In this document: one piece after another, positions 42,864 to 52,065 of the stretch
How the letters are laid out: every line of letters begins with the position of its first letter
Position numbering within the stretch: the first letter of the stretch is position 1
Assembly (NCBI GenBank): GCA_965276825.1
Contig: OZ255630.1
Location: 1-64,000 of the forward strand
Length of the DNA: 64,000 bases
Origin: G965276765 sp965276825
GTDB lineage: Bacteria > Actinomycetota > Acidimicrobiia > Acidimicrobiales > Palsa-688
Direction of reading: 5' to 3'
The notes under the pieces: model-generated
The model's database searches: none
Told to the model about the DNA's origin: nothing
What the model saw: only the letters and a program-made list of their open reading frames with translations
Position numbers and translations under genes: made by a program

Positions 42864-42877
42864 CAAGCATCTGCTTG
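42864..42877. promoter_or_regulatory. 14-bp palindrome, candidate TetR operator
   Basis: CAAGCA-TC-TGCTTG is a near-perfect inverted repeat with 6-bp arms, centred in the divergent region between the NmrA-like operon and a tetR gene. A -10-like TATGCT (minus, 42855-42850) lies 9 bp to one side and TAGATT (plus, 42880-42885) 3 bp to the other, so binding would block both promoters. Confidence 0.6.
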
Positions 42878-42908
42878 ACTAGATTTCATGTCCCCCCGAG
42901 GACCACTG

Positions 42909-43568
42909 ATGGCCCCCGCTTCCGGAGCTGAGGTCGGGCCCGACGCCGAGCGGAAGCGCGACGGCCGCCGGGCAGGCGGCGACCGGACGCGGAGGCGCCT
43001 CGTCGAGACCGCCCAAGACCTGCTCGGCGAGCGCGGGGAGGACGCGATCCGCTTGCGTGAGCTGACGACCGCGGCGCAGACGAACGTGGCGGCGGTCCAC
43101 TACCACTTCGGGTCCCTGCGCGCCCTCCTGGACGTTGCCGAGACCGAGGCTGTCGAGCACATCGTCGACGCCCAGGTCGCCGAGCTCGACGCCCTCGGGG
43201 TCGACGCCACCCTCCACGACATCGCCGCCGCCTACTTCCGACCCATCGTCCAAGCGCTCAACGGTCCCGCCGGCAACCGAAAGCCCTACGTTCGCGTGCT
43301 CGTCCACTTGGCTGTCAACCCGCCGCCCGAGCTCCGCGCATGGATGCGCACCACGATCCAACGCGCCCATGACCGTCTCGGCGAGAGCCTGCGAGCCGTC
43401 CTCCCGGACATTTCCGAAGCCGAGCTCGGCTTCCGCGTCAAGTGCGTCGGCGGCATCCTCGTCGTGCTCAGCGGCTGGGCGCTCGAGCCGGACCTCGAAG
43501 GGCGAACTCCCGAGCAGATCGAGGACCTCCTCGTGCCAACGATCGCCGGAGCGCTCGCCGGAGGGTGA
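42909..43568 (+). CDS. TetR-family regulator, divergent from the NmrA-like operon
   Basis: A TetR regulator of about 219 residues. The helix-turn-helix domain reads RRRLVETAQDLLGERGEDAI, then LTTAAQTNVAAVHYHFGSLR. The C-terminal domain matches the TetR_C type seen in AefR-like regulators (AAYFRPIVQALNG, YVRVLVHLAV, ISEAELGFRVKCVGGILVVL). ATG 42909 has GAGGA 7 nt upstream; ATG 42888 in the same frame would fall too close to the -10-like TAGATT. It probably represses itself and the divergent reductase genes through the palindrome between them. Confidence 0.88.
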   Translation: MAPASGAEVGPDAERKRDGRRAGGDRTRRRLVETAQDLLGERGEDAIRLRELTTAAQTNVAAVHYHFGSLRALLDVAETEAVEHIVDAQVAELDALGVDATLHDIAAAYFRPIVQALNGPAGNRKPYVRVLVHLAVNPPPELRAWMRTTIQRAHDRLGESLRAVLPDISEAELGFRVKCVGGILVVLSGWALEPDLEGRTPEQIEDLLVPTIAGALAGG

Positions 43569-43969
43569 CCGTGACGCCCCGACCGGTTTTTCCTCCCAGC
43601 GCCGACCGGGACCTGATCGACTCAGACGTTGCGTAGGGTAACGGACGCTTCAAGTGATGTTCGGCGGCTGCCCGGAAAGTTCATTCATGAGAACGAGCTG
43701 GTCGATTGGCGGGTTACCAGCGCCGTATTCATGGCACGTCCTGCCATTCCACACTCGTTTTGGCACTCATAGTGCCAGTTCCCGTGCTCAGCGTGTGATC
43801 GGCTGAGGCGAAAGGATGCACTCGAGCCTGTAGCGTCTGCCCAGCGGTCGTCTTTCGGTAATCGGACTCCCTCGCGGAGCCGACGTCTGATCGATAGAGG
43901 CCGCTGGCATTGCCTTTGTCTTGCCGATGAGCCCCCCATATCCTACCCATTCGCACAAAAGGAATAGCC
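43569..43969. other. About 400-bp intergenic region with an inverted repeat
   Basis: TGGCACT (43761-43767) and AGTGCCA (43771-43777) form a perfect 7-bp inverted repeat around CAT. It could be an operator or a short hairpin upstream of the UDP-sugar operon. AAAGGAA lies about 6 nt before the ATG at 43970. No gene recognised. Confidence 0.45.
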
Positions 43970-45319
43970 ATGCCCGATCGGCGTGTTTCAGATGGTACAG
44001 CCGACCCCCTCAGCCGAGCCGTGGCCGTGATTGGCTCGGGTTACGTTGGACTCACCCTGGCGGCGTGTCTCGCTTCGCTCGGACACCGAGTCGTTTGCAC
44101 GGATGTGTCCATCGATAGGGTTGGCCGTTTGTTGCAGGGTGATGTGCCGATCGTCGAGGAGGGACTTCCCGAGCTCGTCGGAGAGATGATCACCGCTGAC
44201 CGGCTGACCTTCACGATCGACAACGCGGCGGCGGCCGCCGCATCCGAGTTCGTCTTCTTGTGCCTGCCGACGCCGGAGGGCGCCGACGGGCGGGCCGATC
44301 TGTCCTTCGTGCAGCACGTGGCGCGCGAGATCGGACCCCATCTTCTGCCGGGGTCGGTCGTCATCAACAAGTCGACCGTCCCGGTGGGCACCGCGCAACT
44401 CGTCGAAGAGATGCTCGGACGCGACGACGTCGACGTGGTGTCCAATCCCGAGTTCTTGGCCGAAGGGACCGCGCTGCGCGACTCGCTGCACCCGGATCGC
44501 ATCGTGATCGGCGCCCGGTCTCCCGGGACCGCTCGGCGGGTTGCCGACCTGTACGGAGACTCGACGCCAGGGCAGCTGATCCTGACCGATGTGCTCAGCT
44601 CCGAGCTCATCAAGTACGCGTCGAACGCCTACCTGGCTACCCGCTTGACGTTCGTCAACTCGATGGCCGAGATGTGCGATGCGGTGGGTGCTGACATTCG
44701 GGCGGTCACGGCAGGGATGGGGGCTGACCGCAGGATCGGGAGCCACTTCCTGCGCCCGGGTCCGGGCTGGGGCGGGTCGTGCTTCCCCAAGGACACGCAG
44801 GCTCTGGTGCGGACCGCGGAGGGAGTGGGTTGCGACCTCTCACTGGTCCGTGTCGCCATCGAGCTCAACGCAGAGCACACGAGCCGTGTCGCCGGCAAGG
44901 TCGCGGCCATCGTCGGAGGCGTCTTGGCCGGCCGCCGGGTCGCCATGTGGGGCCTGACCTTCAAGGCTGGCACCGATGACCTCAGAGACTCTCCAGCGGT
45001 GGAGCTCGCCAACGCCTTGAAGGCAGAAGGGGCGATGGTACGAGCGTTCGATCCGACGGTCAGTGCTCCTGTCGTCGGCATCGAGGTGTGCGAGACCATG
45101 GAGGACGCCTGCGCCGGAGCGGACGTGCTGGTCGTGGCGACAGAGTGGCCGGTGTTCGCCGGCGCGGACCTGGCAGCGGTCGGTGCGGTCATGACGCAAC
45201 GGGCGATCGTCGACGCGCGCAACGTCCTCGACCCCGAGGCTGCGTTGCTGGCCGGCTTCGACTACGCAGGTATCGGCCTCGGACACCTCCGCTCCACTGC
45301 TGAGTGGGTTGCGGCATGA
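43970..45319 (+). CDS. UDP-glucose 6-dehydrogenase
   Basis: Oxidises UDP-glucose to UDP-glucuronate with two NAD+. The 449 residues contain the N-terminal Rossmann motif VAVIGSGYVGLTLAACLASL, the central helix ELIKYASNAYLATRLTFVNS, the catalytic cysteine in GWGGSCFPKD (near residue 266), and the C-terminal domain with WGLTFKAGTDDLRDSPAVEL. It overlaps the next gene (UDP-xylose synthase) by 4 nt (ATGA), which would use its product directly. UDP-mannose or UDP-N-acetyl dehydrogenases are less likely given this neighbour. Confidence 0.9.
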   Translation: MPDRRVSDGTADPLSRAVAVIGSGYVGLTLAACLASLGHRVVCTDVSIDRVGRLLQGDVPIVEEGLPELVGEMITADRLTFTIDNAAAAAASEFVFLCLPTPEGADGRADLSFVQHVAREIGPHLLPGSVVINKSTVPVGTAQLVEEMLGRDDVDVVSNPEFLAEGTALRDSLHPDRIVIGARSPGTARRVADLYGDSTPGQLILTDVLSSELIKYASNAYLATRLTFVNSMAEMCDAVGADIRAVTAGMGADRRIGSHFLRPGPGWGGSCFPKDTQALVRTAEGVGCDLSLVRVAIELNAEHTSRVAGKVAAIVGGVLAGRRVAMWGLTFKAGTDDLRDSPAVELANALKAEGAMVRAFDPTVSAPVVGIEVCETMEDACAGADVLVVATEWPVFAGADLAAVGAVMTQRAIVDARNVLDPEAALLAGFDYAGIGLGHLRSTAEWVAA

Positions 45320-46257
45320 GGGTCCTCGTCACCGGTGGTGCCGGCTTCCTGGGATCGCATCTGTCCAGGGCATTGATCGATCGCGGCGACAGCGTCGTGT
45401 GCGTCGACAACTTCTCGACGAGCAACCGTGACAATCTCACGTCTCTGCAGCTCCACGAGCGCTTCACCCTGGTCGAGGCCGACGTGTGCGGGGGGCCGGA
45501 GGTCGAAGGGCCTCTCGACAGCATCGCCCACCTGGCGTGCCCGGCCTCGCCGGACGAGTATCTGCGCCTGCCCTTGGAGACCCTTGCGATCGGCAGCCAC
45601 GGCAGTGAGCTCGTCCTGGGACTGGCTCGTCAGCACCACTGCCGGGTGCTGCTCGCGTCCACGAGCGAGATCTACGGCGACCCCCTCCAACGGCCCCAGC
45701 AGGAAACCTATTGGGGAAATGTGAACCCGATCGGTCCCCGCAGCGTCTACGACGAGTCCAAGCGGTACGCGGAGGCGATGTTCGCTGCTCATCGACGGAC
45801 CCTCGGGACCGACACGGCGATCGTGCGGATCTTCAACACCTACGGGCCGGGGCTGCGCCCGAATGACGGGCGGGTGGTCTCCAACTTCGTCGCCCAGGCT
45901 CTCGCCGGCGCGCCTCTGACCGTCTACGGTGACGGGTCTCAGACCAGAAGCTTCTGCTTCGTTTCGGACCTGGTTGCCGGGCTGATCCGGATGCTCGACG
46001 CGGACGTGCCCGGCCCCGTCAACCTCGGCAACCCGACCGAGATCAGTGTCCGTCAGCTGGCGCATCACGTGCTCGATCTCACCGGCTCCAGCTCGCCGAT
46101 CGTGGAGCGGCCGGTGCCTGTGGACGACCCCACGACGCGCAAGCCCGATATCGCTCTGGCGAAAGAGCTGCTCGGTTGGGCTCCTTCCGTCGATCTGATC
46201 GACGGTCTGCGCCAGACGATCGATTGGCAGCGCTCCTTGTTGACCGAGCAGCTATGA
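45316..46257 (+). CDS. UDP-glucuronate decarboxylase (UDP-xylose synthase)
   Basis: A 313-residue SDR enzyme converting UDP-glucuronate to UDP-xylose and CO2 through NAD+. Motifs: RVLVTGGAGFLGSHLSRALI (NAD site), LAcPASPxxY in HLACPASPDEYLRLPLE, LLASTSEIYGDP, YDESKRYAEAM (Y-x3-K), and RIFNTYGPGLRPNDGRVVS, all typical of UXS. ATG 45316 overlaps the dehydrogenase stop, so the two steps are coupled. It is shorter than the usual ~345 residues but complete at both ends. The xylose donor may feed the GT2 enzyme encoded at 48.5 kb. Confidence 0.88.
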   Translation: MRVLVTGGAGFLGSHLSRALIDRGDSVVCVDNFSTSNRDNLTSLQLHERFTLVEADVCGGPEVEGPLDSIAHLACPASPDEYLRLPLETLAIGSHGSELVLGLARQHHCRVLLASTSEIYGDPLQRPQQETYWGNVNPIGPRSVYDESKRYAEAMFAAHRRTLGTDTAIVRIFNTYGPGLRPNDGRVVSNFVAQALAGAPLTVYGDGSQTRSFCFVSDLVAGLIRMLDADVPGPVNLGNPTEISVRQLAHHVLDLTGSSSPIVERPVPVDDPTTRKPDIALAKELLGWAPSVDLIDGLRQTIDWQRSLLTEQL

Positions 46258-46290
46258 ACCGGAAACCCATCTGGAAAGGAAGTGTCTGAT

Positions 46291-47412
46291 ATGAGTGCCT
46301 CAAAAGTACTGGTTACGGGCGGAGCGGGCTTCATCGGCTCGCACGTCGTCGAGTCTCTGGTGCAACAAGGGGAGTCCGTACGCGTCTTCGACTCCCTCGT
46401 CGAGCAGGTCCACGCTGGTAACGGCCCGCGCTACGTGTCGAGCGACGCCGAGTTCGTCAAGGGCGACGTGCGCGACCGCGAGGCGCTGGCCAGAGCCTTG
46501 AGCGGCGTGGACAAGGTCGTGCACCTCGCGGCTGAAGTGGGTGTGGGCCAATCGATGTACGAGGTCTCCCGCTACGTGGACTCCAACACCGGTGGGACCG
46601 GTGTGCTGCTCGACATCGTCGCCAACGACCACACCGATGTGGGACGGATCGTCGTCGCCTCGTCGATGTCGATCTACGGCGAGGGGGCCTACCACTGCGT
46701 CAACCACGGCGTTGTCTCACCCCGTCTCCGCCTGGAGTCGCAGCTCAAGGTGCAGGAGTGGGAACCGCTGTGCGCCATGTGCGGCGCCGAGCTGACACCC
46801 GTCCCGACGATGGAGGACAAGGCTCTCCTGCCCACCTCCGTCTACGCCATCTCCAAGATGGACCAGGAGCTGTTGTGCCTCTCGGTCGGCGCCGCCTACG
46901 GCATCGATGTCGTCGCCCTCCGCTACTTCAACGCCTACGGACCCCGCCAGGCGCTCTCCAACCCCTACACGGGCGTCGCCGCCATCTTCTCCGGGCGGCT
47001 CCTCAACGGCCGGTCCCCGATGGCGTTCGAGGACGGCCAGCAGCTTCGTGACTTCATCCACGTGCGGGATGTCGCCCGGGCGACCGTCCTGGCGCTCGAC
47101 AGTGAGGAAGCCGTCGGGGAGGCGATCAATGTCGGGGTCGGCGCGCCGCTCACGATCGTGCAGGTGGCCGAGCTGCTGGCCAAGGAGCTCGAGCTCGATC
47201 TGCAGCCGGAGGTGACCGGAAAGTATCGTGCCGGCGACATCCGGCACTGCTGGGCCGACCCCGCACGAGCGGAAGCGCTTCTCGGGTTCAAGGCCGAGAT
47301 CGATCTCCAGGCCGGCGTCGCGGAGCTGATCGAATGGGTGTCGACCCAGCAAGCTGACGACGGCGTCGACCAGGCGTACGCGGAACTGGGCAAGCGCGGA
47401 CTTGCCGTTTGA
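46291..47412 (+). CDS. NAD-dependent sugar epimerase with a CxxC insertion (dTDP-rhamnose 4-epimerase-like)
   Basis: A 373-residue extended SDR. ATG 46291 is preceded by GGAAAGGAAG about 9 nt upstream. It has VLVTGGAGFIGSHVVESLV, SSMSIYGEGAYHCVN, YAISKMDQELLC (Y-x3-K) and RYFNAYGPRQALSNPYTGVA. An insertion with LCAMCGAELTPVPT between these motifs carries a Cys-x-x-Cys pair, as in the dTDP-L-rhamnose 4-epimerase group, where the insertion is thought to bind metal. The product would be a deoxysugar or related epimer used for glycan building. UDP-galactose epimerase is a less likely alternative. Confidence 0.75.
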   Translation: MSASKVLVTGGAGFIGSHVVESLVQQGESVRVFDSLVEQVHAGNGPRYVSSDAEFVKGDVRDREALARALSGVDKVVHLAAEVGVGQSMYEVSRYVDSNTGGTGVLLDIVANDHTDVGRIVVASSMSIYGEGAYHCVNHGVVSPRLRLESQLKVQEWEPLCAMCGAELTPVPTMEDKALLPTSVYAISKMDQELLCLSVGAAYGIDVVALRYFNAYGPRQALSNPYTGVAAIFSGRLLNGRSPMAFEDGQQLRDFIHVRDVARATVLALDSEEAVGEAINVGVGAPLTIVQVAELLAKELELDLQPEVTGKYRAGDIRHCWADPARAEALLGFKAEIDLQAGVAELIEWVSTQQADDGVDQAYAELGKRGLAV

Positions 47413-48250
47413 GGAACAGGCGGCCGGCCGCCCCACGCTCCGGCTCGCGCCGTGCATTCCTGGCCCGCTCAGCCCGACCGAGATCGGGCGGTTCGTGCGG
47501 GACGGATTCGTGGTGCTGCACCGAGCGTTCCCGGACCACGTCGCCGACGCGGTCCGGGAGGTGCTCGGCGCGCTGCTCGGGATCGATCTGGCCGACGAGT
47601 GGACATGGGGAGCGAGGCGCCTGTGGCTTCGGGAGAACCTCGGCCAGTCGCCTTTTGTCGACGCGCTCACGGCGCGCTTCCGGGACGCCGTCGATCAGCT
47701 CGTCGGTGTCGACCGCTGGGTTCTGCGCAACGAGATCGGGTGGTGGCCAGTGACCTTCCCCGGCTACGACGGTGGCGAAGACGATTGGCACGTGGAGGGA
47801 CAGAGCCTCCACGAGCCGTGGAGCTGCGAGCAGGCGGTGCTGCCCTTGTTCTGCTTCTCCCCCGTGAGTCCAGGCGGTGGCGGCACCCGGCTGGCAGTCG
47901 GCTCCCACCACGTGGTCGCTCGGGAGCTCTGGACGGCCCGTCGAGCGCTGGACGGCCCGGACCTGATCGCGTCGACGCGCCGACGCCTGGATCAGCAGGG
48001 CTGGGACATCTGGGATGTCGTCGCGGACGCCGGGGATGTCGTCCTGGCGCATCCGCTCCTCGTCCACTCAGGTGCGCCCAACCACGGAACCCGACCCCGG
48101 ATCATGGCTCAGCCGCGATACGACCTGCGCGAGACAAAACACCTCGGGGACGGTCATCTCTCAGCGACCGAGCTGCCGATCGCCCAACAGCGGCCCGCCG
48201 GCCGCTCCGCTCGGCACCCGAGCATGCATCCTTCATCAGCTATCCCATGA
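47402..48250 (+). CDS. Phytanoyl-CoA dioxygenase (PhyH)-family protein
   Basis: A 282-residue Fe(II)/2-oxoglutarate oxygenase. PhyH features are IGRFVRDGFVVLHRAFPDHV at the N-terminus, the proximal metal ligands in DDWHVEGQS (H-x-E in place of the usual H-x-D), VLPLFCFSPVSPGGGGTRL with SHH, and the distal histidine in HPLLVHSGAPNHGTRPRIM with its arginine. TTG 47402 overlaps the epimerase stop by 11 nt. Members of this family hydroxylate diverse small molecules including sugar and lipid parts; the location among nucleotide-sugar genes suggests modification of a glycan precursor. Substrate unknown. Confidence 0.78.
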   Translation: MPFEEQAAGRPTLRLAPCIPGPLSPTEIGRFVRDGFVVLHRAFPDHVADAVREVLGALLGIDLADEWTWGARRLWLRENLGQSPFVDALTARFRDAVDQLVGVDRWVLRNEIGWWPVTFPGYDGGEDDWHVEGQSLHEPWSCEQAVLPLFCFSPVSPGGGGTRLAVGSHHVVARELWTARRALDGPDLIASTRRRLDQQGWDIWDVVADAGDVVLAHPLLVHSGAPNHGTRPRIMAQPRYDLRETKHLGDGHLSATELPIAQQRPAGRSARHPSMHPSSAIP

Positions 48251-48522
48251 TCCTCCCGAACCCTTCCCGTGACTCCGCTCCGGAGCCCTTTACGTGGTCG
48301 ACCAACCGCGGAGAATGCATGCCTTCTGCTTCTTCGAGAGCGCAAGGTGCCGACGAGATCATCGTGATAGCGTTGTCGCCAGGCGGACCACCTCATTAGA
48401 GCCCTGTAGGGCCCGATGTGAATGCAAGCGTGACCGTTGCCGAAAGAGCCCGCTAGCTCATGGTGGCTCCCCCAATAGCCGCTCCGCTTACATAGCGACA
48501 GTAAAGGTGAGGAACAAGTCCG
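48251..48522. other. About 270-bp intergenic gap before the GT2 gene
   Basis: No gene recognised. GGTGAGGAA about 9 nt before ATG 48523 acts as the ribosome binding site of the GT2 gene. The gap is large enough for a separate promoter. Confidence 0.35.
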
Positions 48523-50055
48523 ATGCATCATGGTGATCTTTTTGTCGTCCTCGTCGTCGTGTACGCCGTGGTGCAAGTCGTCTATCTGCTCGGCTTGGTC
48601 GTCGACGGCTACTTCTTCAGCCGCCGGGTCGACTGGATCACCCCGGACGCGGTCGCGGCCGACCGCACCTCGTTTCCGCCGATCCTGCTCTTGTACCCGG
48701 TGCTCCACGAAGCCAAGGAGACGATGCGCACGACGATGCTCAGCATCGCCGCGGCGCAGGCCGCCTACCGCCCAGGGCAGGCGCGCGTCGTGGCCATTCC
48801 CAACCATGACGACGCCGCGACCATCGCCTCGCTGGAGGAGCTGAGGGGGGAGTTCGACTTTCTCGAGCTTCTGCCTGTGCCTCCCACCGACGACCCGAGC
48901 TGGGCGCCGGTGTGGTCCAACTGGGACTTCAACTCGAAGGCCTACTGGTGGCACATCGGCAAGCGCGCCGCCAACTCGGCGCTGCCAGCGAAGAAGACAC
49001 GCCAGATGATCTACGCCCTCTACGTGATGGCAGAGGAGCTCCAGGGGGACGACTGGCTGCTCAGCTACCTCGACGCCGACAGCGCGGTGCCTGTCGATTA
49101 CTACCGCATCGCCGCCGCCGGTGCCGACCGTTACGACGTGGTGCAGTTGACCAACGTCGCCGGCAACTTGATGGACAGCTGGGCGTCGTCGTTTCACGCC
49201 ATGGACCACATGGCGTGGGACGGAGGTTTGTACCCGCACATGAGCTCTCGCGGTCGGCACCCCTTCTACGTCCTCGGCAAGGGGCTCTTCTTCAAGGTCT
49301 CGGACCTCGTCGAGCTCGGGGGCTTCAACCCCTGGTTGACCATCGAGGATCCCGAGGTCGGTATGCGGCTGTGGACCAACGGTCGGACCCTCGGCGTGAG
49401 CGACAGCCCGCTCGTGGAGGAGGTGCCCTCGACCTTCGGGGGCGGGATCACCCAGCGCAAGCGCTGGGTAGCCGGTTTCTTCCAGTCCCTGCACGTCCCG
49501 CTCGCCTTGATGGGTATGTCCTTCCCGCAGCGGATGAAGGCCCGCCTCAACCTGGTCCCGGTCCTCTCCCTGATGGTCAACGCCATCGGCCTGCCCCTCG
49601 GCGTCTGGGTGATCGTAGAGGCCGCGCTCGGCCACGATCCGATCGACCTCCCCCTGACCGTCCTGTCCGCCGTCAACATCGTTGCGGCGGTCGCCGTCCT
49701 GACCCGGATCTACCTCGCAGCGTGGTCACGCACCAGGATGGTCCTCGACTCACGCAGGGATCGTCTGATCTTCCTGCTCCGGGTCAATCCCGTGTTCCTC
49801 ATCGGCTACTGGCTGCTCTGGCTGGTCCCCCTCGTCATCGGCATCTGGATGTTCATGGCTGACCGCGGCCTGACCTGGCAACGCACCGAGAAGGTCGACG
49901 CCAATCACAACCTCGTTCGGTCGTCCCACGTCCTCGGCGATGCCACCGTCACCACGGTGATCGACCTGCGCGACGAGGTTCCCGAGAGCATCGACGTCCG
50001 TGGTGGCGACCGTCGAAGCACCGAAGACCCCGTACCGGGGAGGTCGGAGAGGTAA
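48523..50055 (+). CDS. Membrane glycosyltransferase (GT2, cellulose-synthase superfamily)
   Basis: A 510-residue enzyme with an N-terminal helix (LFVVLVVVYAVVQVVYLLGL), a catalytic GT2 domain (WLLSYLDADSAVP with the DxD, WLTIEDPEVGMRL with the catalytic acidic triplet, GGGITQRKRWVAGFF with the Q-x-x-R-W) and four C-terminal helices (NLVPVLSLMVNAIGL, NIVAAVAVLTRIYLA, VFLIGYWLLWLVPLVIGIWM). It probably polymerises or transfers a sugar from UDP-glucuronate, UDP-xylose or the epimerase product made by the preceding operon. The polar tail of about 50 residues is not conserved-looking. Confidence 0.88.
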   Translation: MHHGDLFVVLVVVYAVVQVVYLLGLVVDGYFFSRRVDWITPDAVAADRTSFPPILLLYPVLHEAKETMRTTMLSIAAAQAAYRPGQARVVAIPNHDDAATIASLEELRGEFDFLELLPVPPTDDPSWAPVWSNWDFNSKAYWWHIGKRAANSALPAKKTRQMIYALYVMAEELQGDDWLLSYLDADSAVPVDYYRIAAAGADRYDVVQLTNVAGNLMDSWASSFHAMDHMAWDGGLYPHMSSRGRHPFYVLGKGLFFKVSDLVELGGFNPWLTIEDPEVGMRLWTNGRTLGVSDSPLVEEVPSTFGGGITQRKRWVAGFFQSLHVPLALMGMSFPQRMKARLNLVPVLSLMVNAIGLPLGVWVIVEAALGHDPIDLPLTVLSAVNIVAAVAVLTRIYLAAWSRTRMVLDSRRDRLIFLLRVNPVFLIGYWLLWLVPLVIGIWMFMADRGLTWQRTEKVDANHNLVRSSHVLGDATVTTVIDLRDEVPESIDVRGGDRRSTEDPVPGRSER

Positions 50056-50079
50056 CGCCGGGCCTCTCGTTTCCTTTGC

Positions 50080-52065
50080 TCACCGGTGCGCCCGCCCGGT
50101 CAGCAGCCTCCCGTCGATGTCGCCGGCGAAACAGGATGTGGTCGACGCGCAGGTGACGTCCCACAACACGGCACCGGGATCGACGGTGAGTCGAGGCCAG
50201 CGCGGCTCCGCCTGGTCGGCGTTCGCGGTGATGAGGACGCCACCGTTGTCGTCGCTGGCCAGGCACCGTGATGGCGACGGGCACGTGATCCCAGCGATGA
50301 AGCTGCCCTGATCGGTTGCCGTGCGCCGCCACGTCGCCGCCCCGCCGGTCGGGTCCGTGGAGGTCAGGATCTGCCCAGCGCCGTCGCCGGCCACGCACAG
50401 CCTCACGCTCGGGCAGGCCAGGGCGCCGATGCCCTCGACCCGGAGGGGGTCGACATGCCAGTCGCCCGAAAGCGGGCTCGGGGACCAGAGCACGGCACCG
50501 GCCTGGTCGACAGCGACACACAGGGTCGAGGAGGGGCAGGAGATCTCCCAGATCGTGCCGTGTGTCACGACGGTGGGCTTCCAGGTCGGCGAAGCGCCGG
50601 TGGGGTTCACGCTGGTCAGGACCGTCCCGTTGCCGTCGACGGCGGCGCACAAGTGGGCCGACGAACACGAGACACCCCACAGCGTCTGGTGCCCGTCGAT
50701 GTTGGTTCGGACCCACCCGGGGTGAGGGGCGCCGGGGTCGGTGGTGGTGATGACGTTGCCTGCGCCGTCGGTGGCGACGCAGAGGCGGGTCGAGGGGCAC
50801 GTGATGTGGGCGATGAAGCTCGACGGGTCCACGTCCAGGCTGGTCCAAGTGGGATCGGCCCGTTGGGCGTCGGTCGTGCGGAGGATGTGGCCGCCATCGT
50901 CACCGGCCAGGCACAGGTGAATGGACGGGCAGGCCAGCGTGTCGATGGCGTCGCGGTTGTCGACCGGCTGGTGATGCCAGGCCTGCCCATTGGCCGAGGT
51001 CGCCGTCTCGATGATGTTGCCGGATCGATCGACGAGAGCGCAGAGCGACCCGGTGCACGACCCGCCGGTGAGCGTGCTCGTGCGACCGGTGAGCCTGGCT
51101 GGCACCGTCGACCAGGCCGTTGGCGCGCCCTTGTGAGCAGTGGCCAGGAGGACCGTGCCCGCCGAGTTGCCAGCCACACAGATGGTCGTCCCGCACGCCA
51201 CCGTCGAGGTGGCCTTCTGCGTGTTCGTGTCATATCGGTTCCAGTACGACCAGGGGGAGGTGGTCGTGAGGATGTCCCCGGCGGCAGTCCCCGCAATGCA
51301 GAAGTCGGCCGAGGAGCAGGCCAGCGACACGAGCTCGGCGGCCGCCCCTGAAGGCGTCCGCAGCGACCAAGAGCCCTCGTCGTACGGGTGGAAGTTCAGA
51401 GCCAACTGGCCGCCGCTGTCGATGGCCGCGCAGTAGTCGACCGACGGGCAGGAGACGGCCACGACGCCATGGCCGCCGGTCACCGTTGTCGATCGCCAGG
51501 AGCGGGCGTCGCCCGGGTTGGTGGAGGAGATGATGTTGCCATCCGCGTCGCCGGCCAGGCACAGGGTGGCCGACGGGCAGGAGACGGCGGTGATCATCCG
51601 ACCCCTGTCGGCGGTGACGGAGACCCAGGAGGGGGATGCCTCCGTCGGCCTGGTGGAGACGAGCAGGTCGCCGCCTGCGTCGCCGGCCACGCACAGGGTC
51701 CTCGACGGGCAGGAGATGGCCGTGATCCGCTGTCCGACATCGACGAGGGCCTGGTGCCAGGACGGTCTGGACGTGCCGGGGCCCGCAGTGGTGAACACCT
51801 TCCCGCCGCTGTCACCGGCCGCACAGAAGTCGCTCGACGGGCACGAGATAGCGGTGAGCTGGTCGGCCACACCCGCCGAGGAGACGGGACCCACCGCCGC
51901 TGGGCGGGACCACGTGAAGCCTGTGCCGGCACGACCCGGAGTACCCACAACGGAAAGGAGCACCGCAACGCCCAAAACCACGCCCACGGCTGCGAGCGCA
52001 AGGATCGTCTTCCAACTCAGGGGCACTCGCTCCTCGAACAAGCGGCGCACAGACCGCCGATTCAC
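50080..52065 (-). CDS. Secreted 14-repeat beta-propeller-like protein
   Basis: GTG 52065 begins a 661-residue protein with a membrane helix (TILALAAVGVVLGVAVLLSV, residues ~17-36) followed by about 600 residues made of 14 repeats of 41-45 residues. Each repeat has the pattern (I/V)(T/S)CPSxxxCxAxDxxGxxLxST, with two cysteines five residues apart that could form a disulfide. Fourteen units would fit two seven-bladed propellers or one large ring. It is presumably anchored outside the cell by the N-terminal helix. A paralogue with the same number of repeats is transcribed divergently. The start is uncertain; the frame is open to 52221. Function unknown, perhaps surface binding or matrix assembly. 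Confidence 0.8.
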   Translation of the reverse strand: MNRRSVRRLFEERVPLSWKTILALAAVGVVLGVAVLLSVVGTPGRAGTGFTWSRPAAVGPVSSAGVADQLTAISCPSSDFCAAGDSGGKVFTTAGPGTSRPSWHQALVDVGQRITAISCPSRTLCVAGDAGGDLLVSTRPTEASPSWVSVTADRGRMITAVSCPSATLCLAGDADGNIISSTNPGDARSWRSTTVTGGHGVVAVSCPSVDYCAAIDSGGQLALNFHPYDEGSWSLRTPSGAAAELVSLACSSADFCIAGTAAGDILTTTSPWSYWNRYDTNTQKATSTVACGTTICVAGNSAGTVLLATAHKGAPTAWSTVPARLTGRTSTLTGGSCTGSLCALVDRSGNIIETATSANGQAWHHQPVDNRDAIDTLACPSIHLCLAGDDGGHILRTTDAQRADPTWTSLDVDPSSFIAHITCPSTRLCVATDGAGNVITTTDPGAPHPGWVRTNIDGHQTLWGVSCSSAHLCAAVDGNGTVLTSVNPTGASPTWKPTVVTHGTIWEISCPSSTLCVAVDQAGAVLWSPSPLSGDWHVDPLRVEGIGALACPSVRLCVAGDGAGQILTSTDPTGGAATWRRTATDQGSFIAGITCPSPSRCLASDDNGGVLITANADQAEPRWPRLTVDPGAVLWDVTCASTTSCFAGDIDGRLLTGRAHR

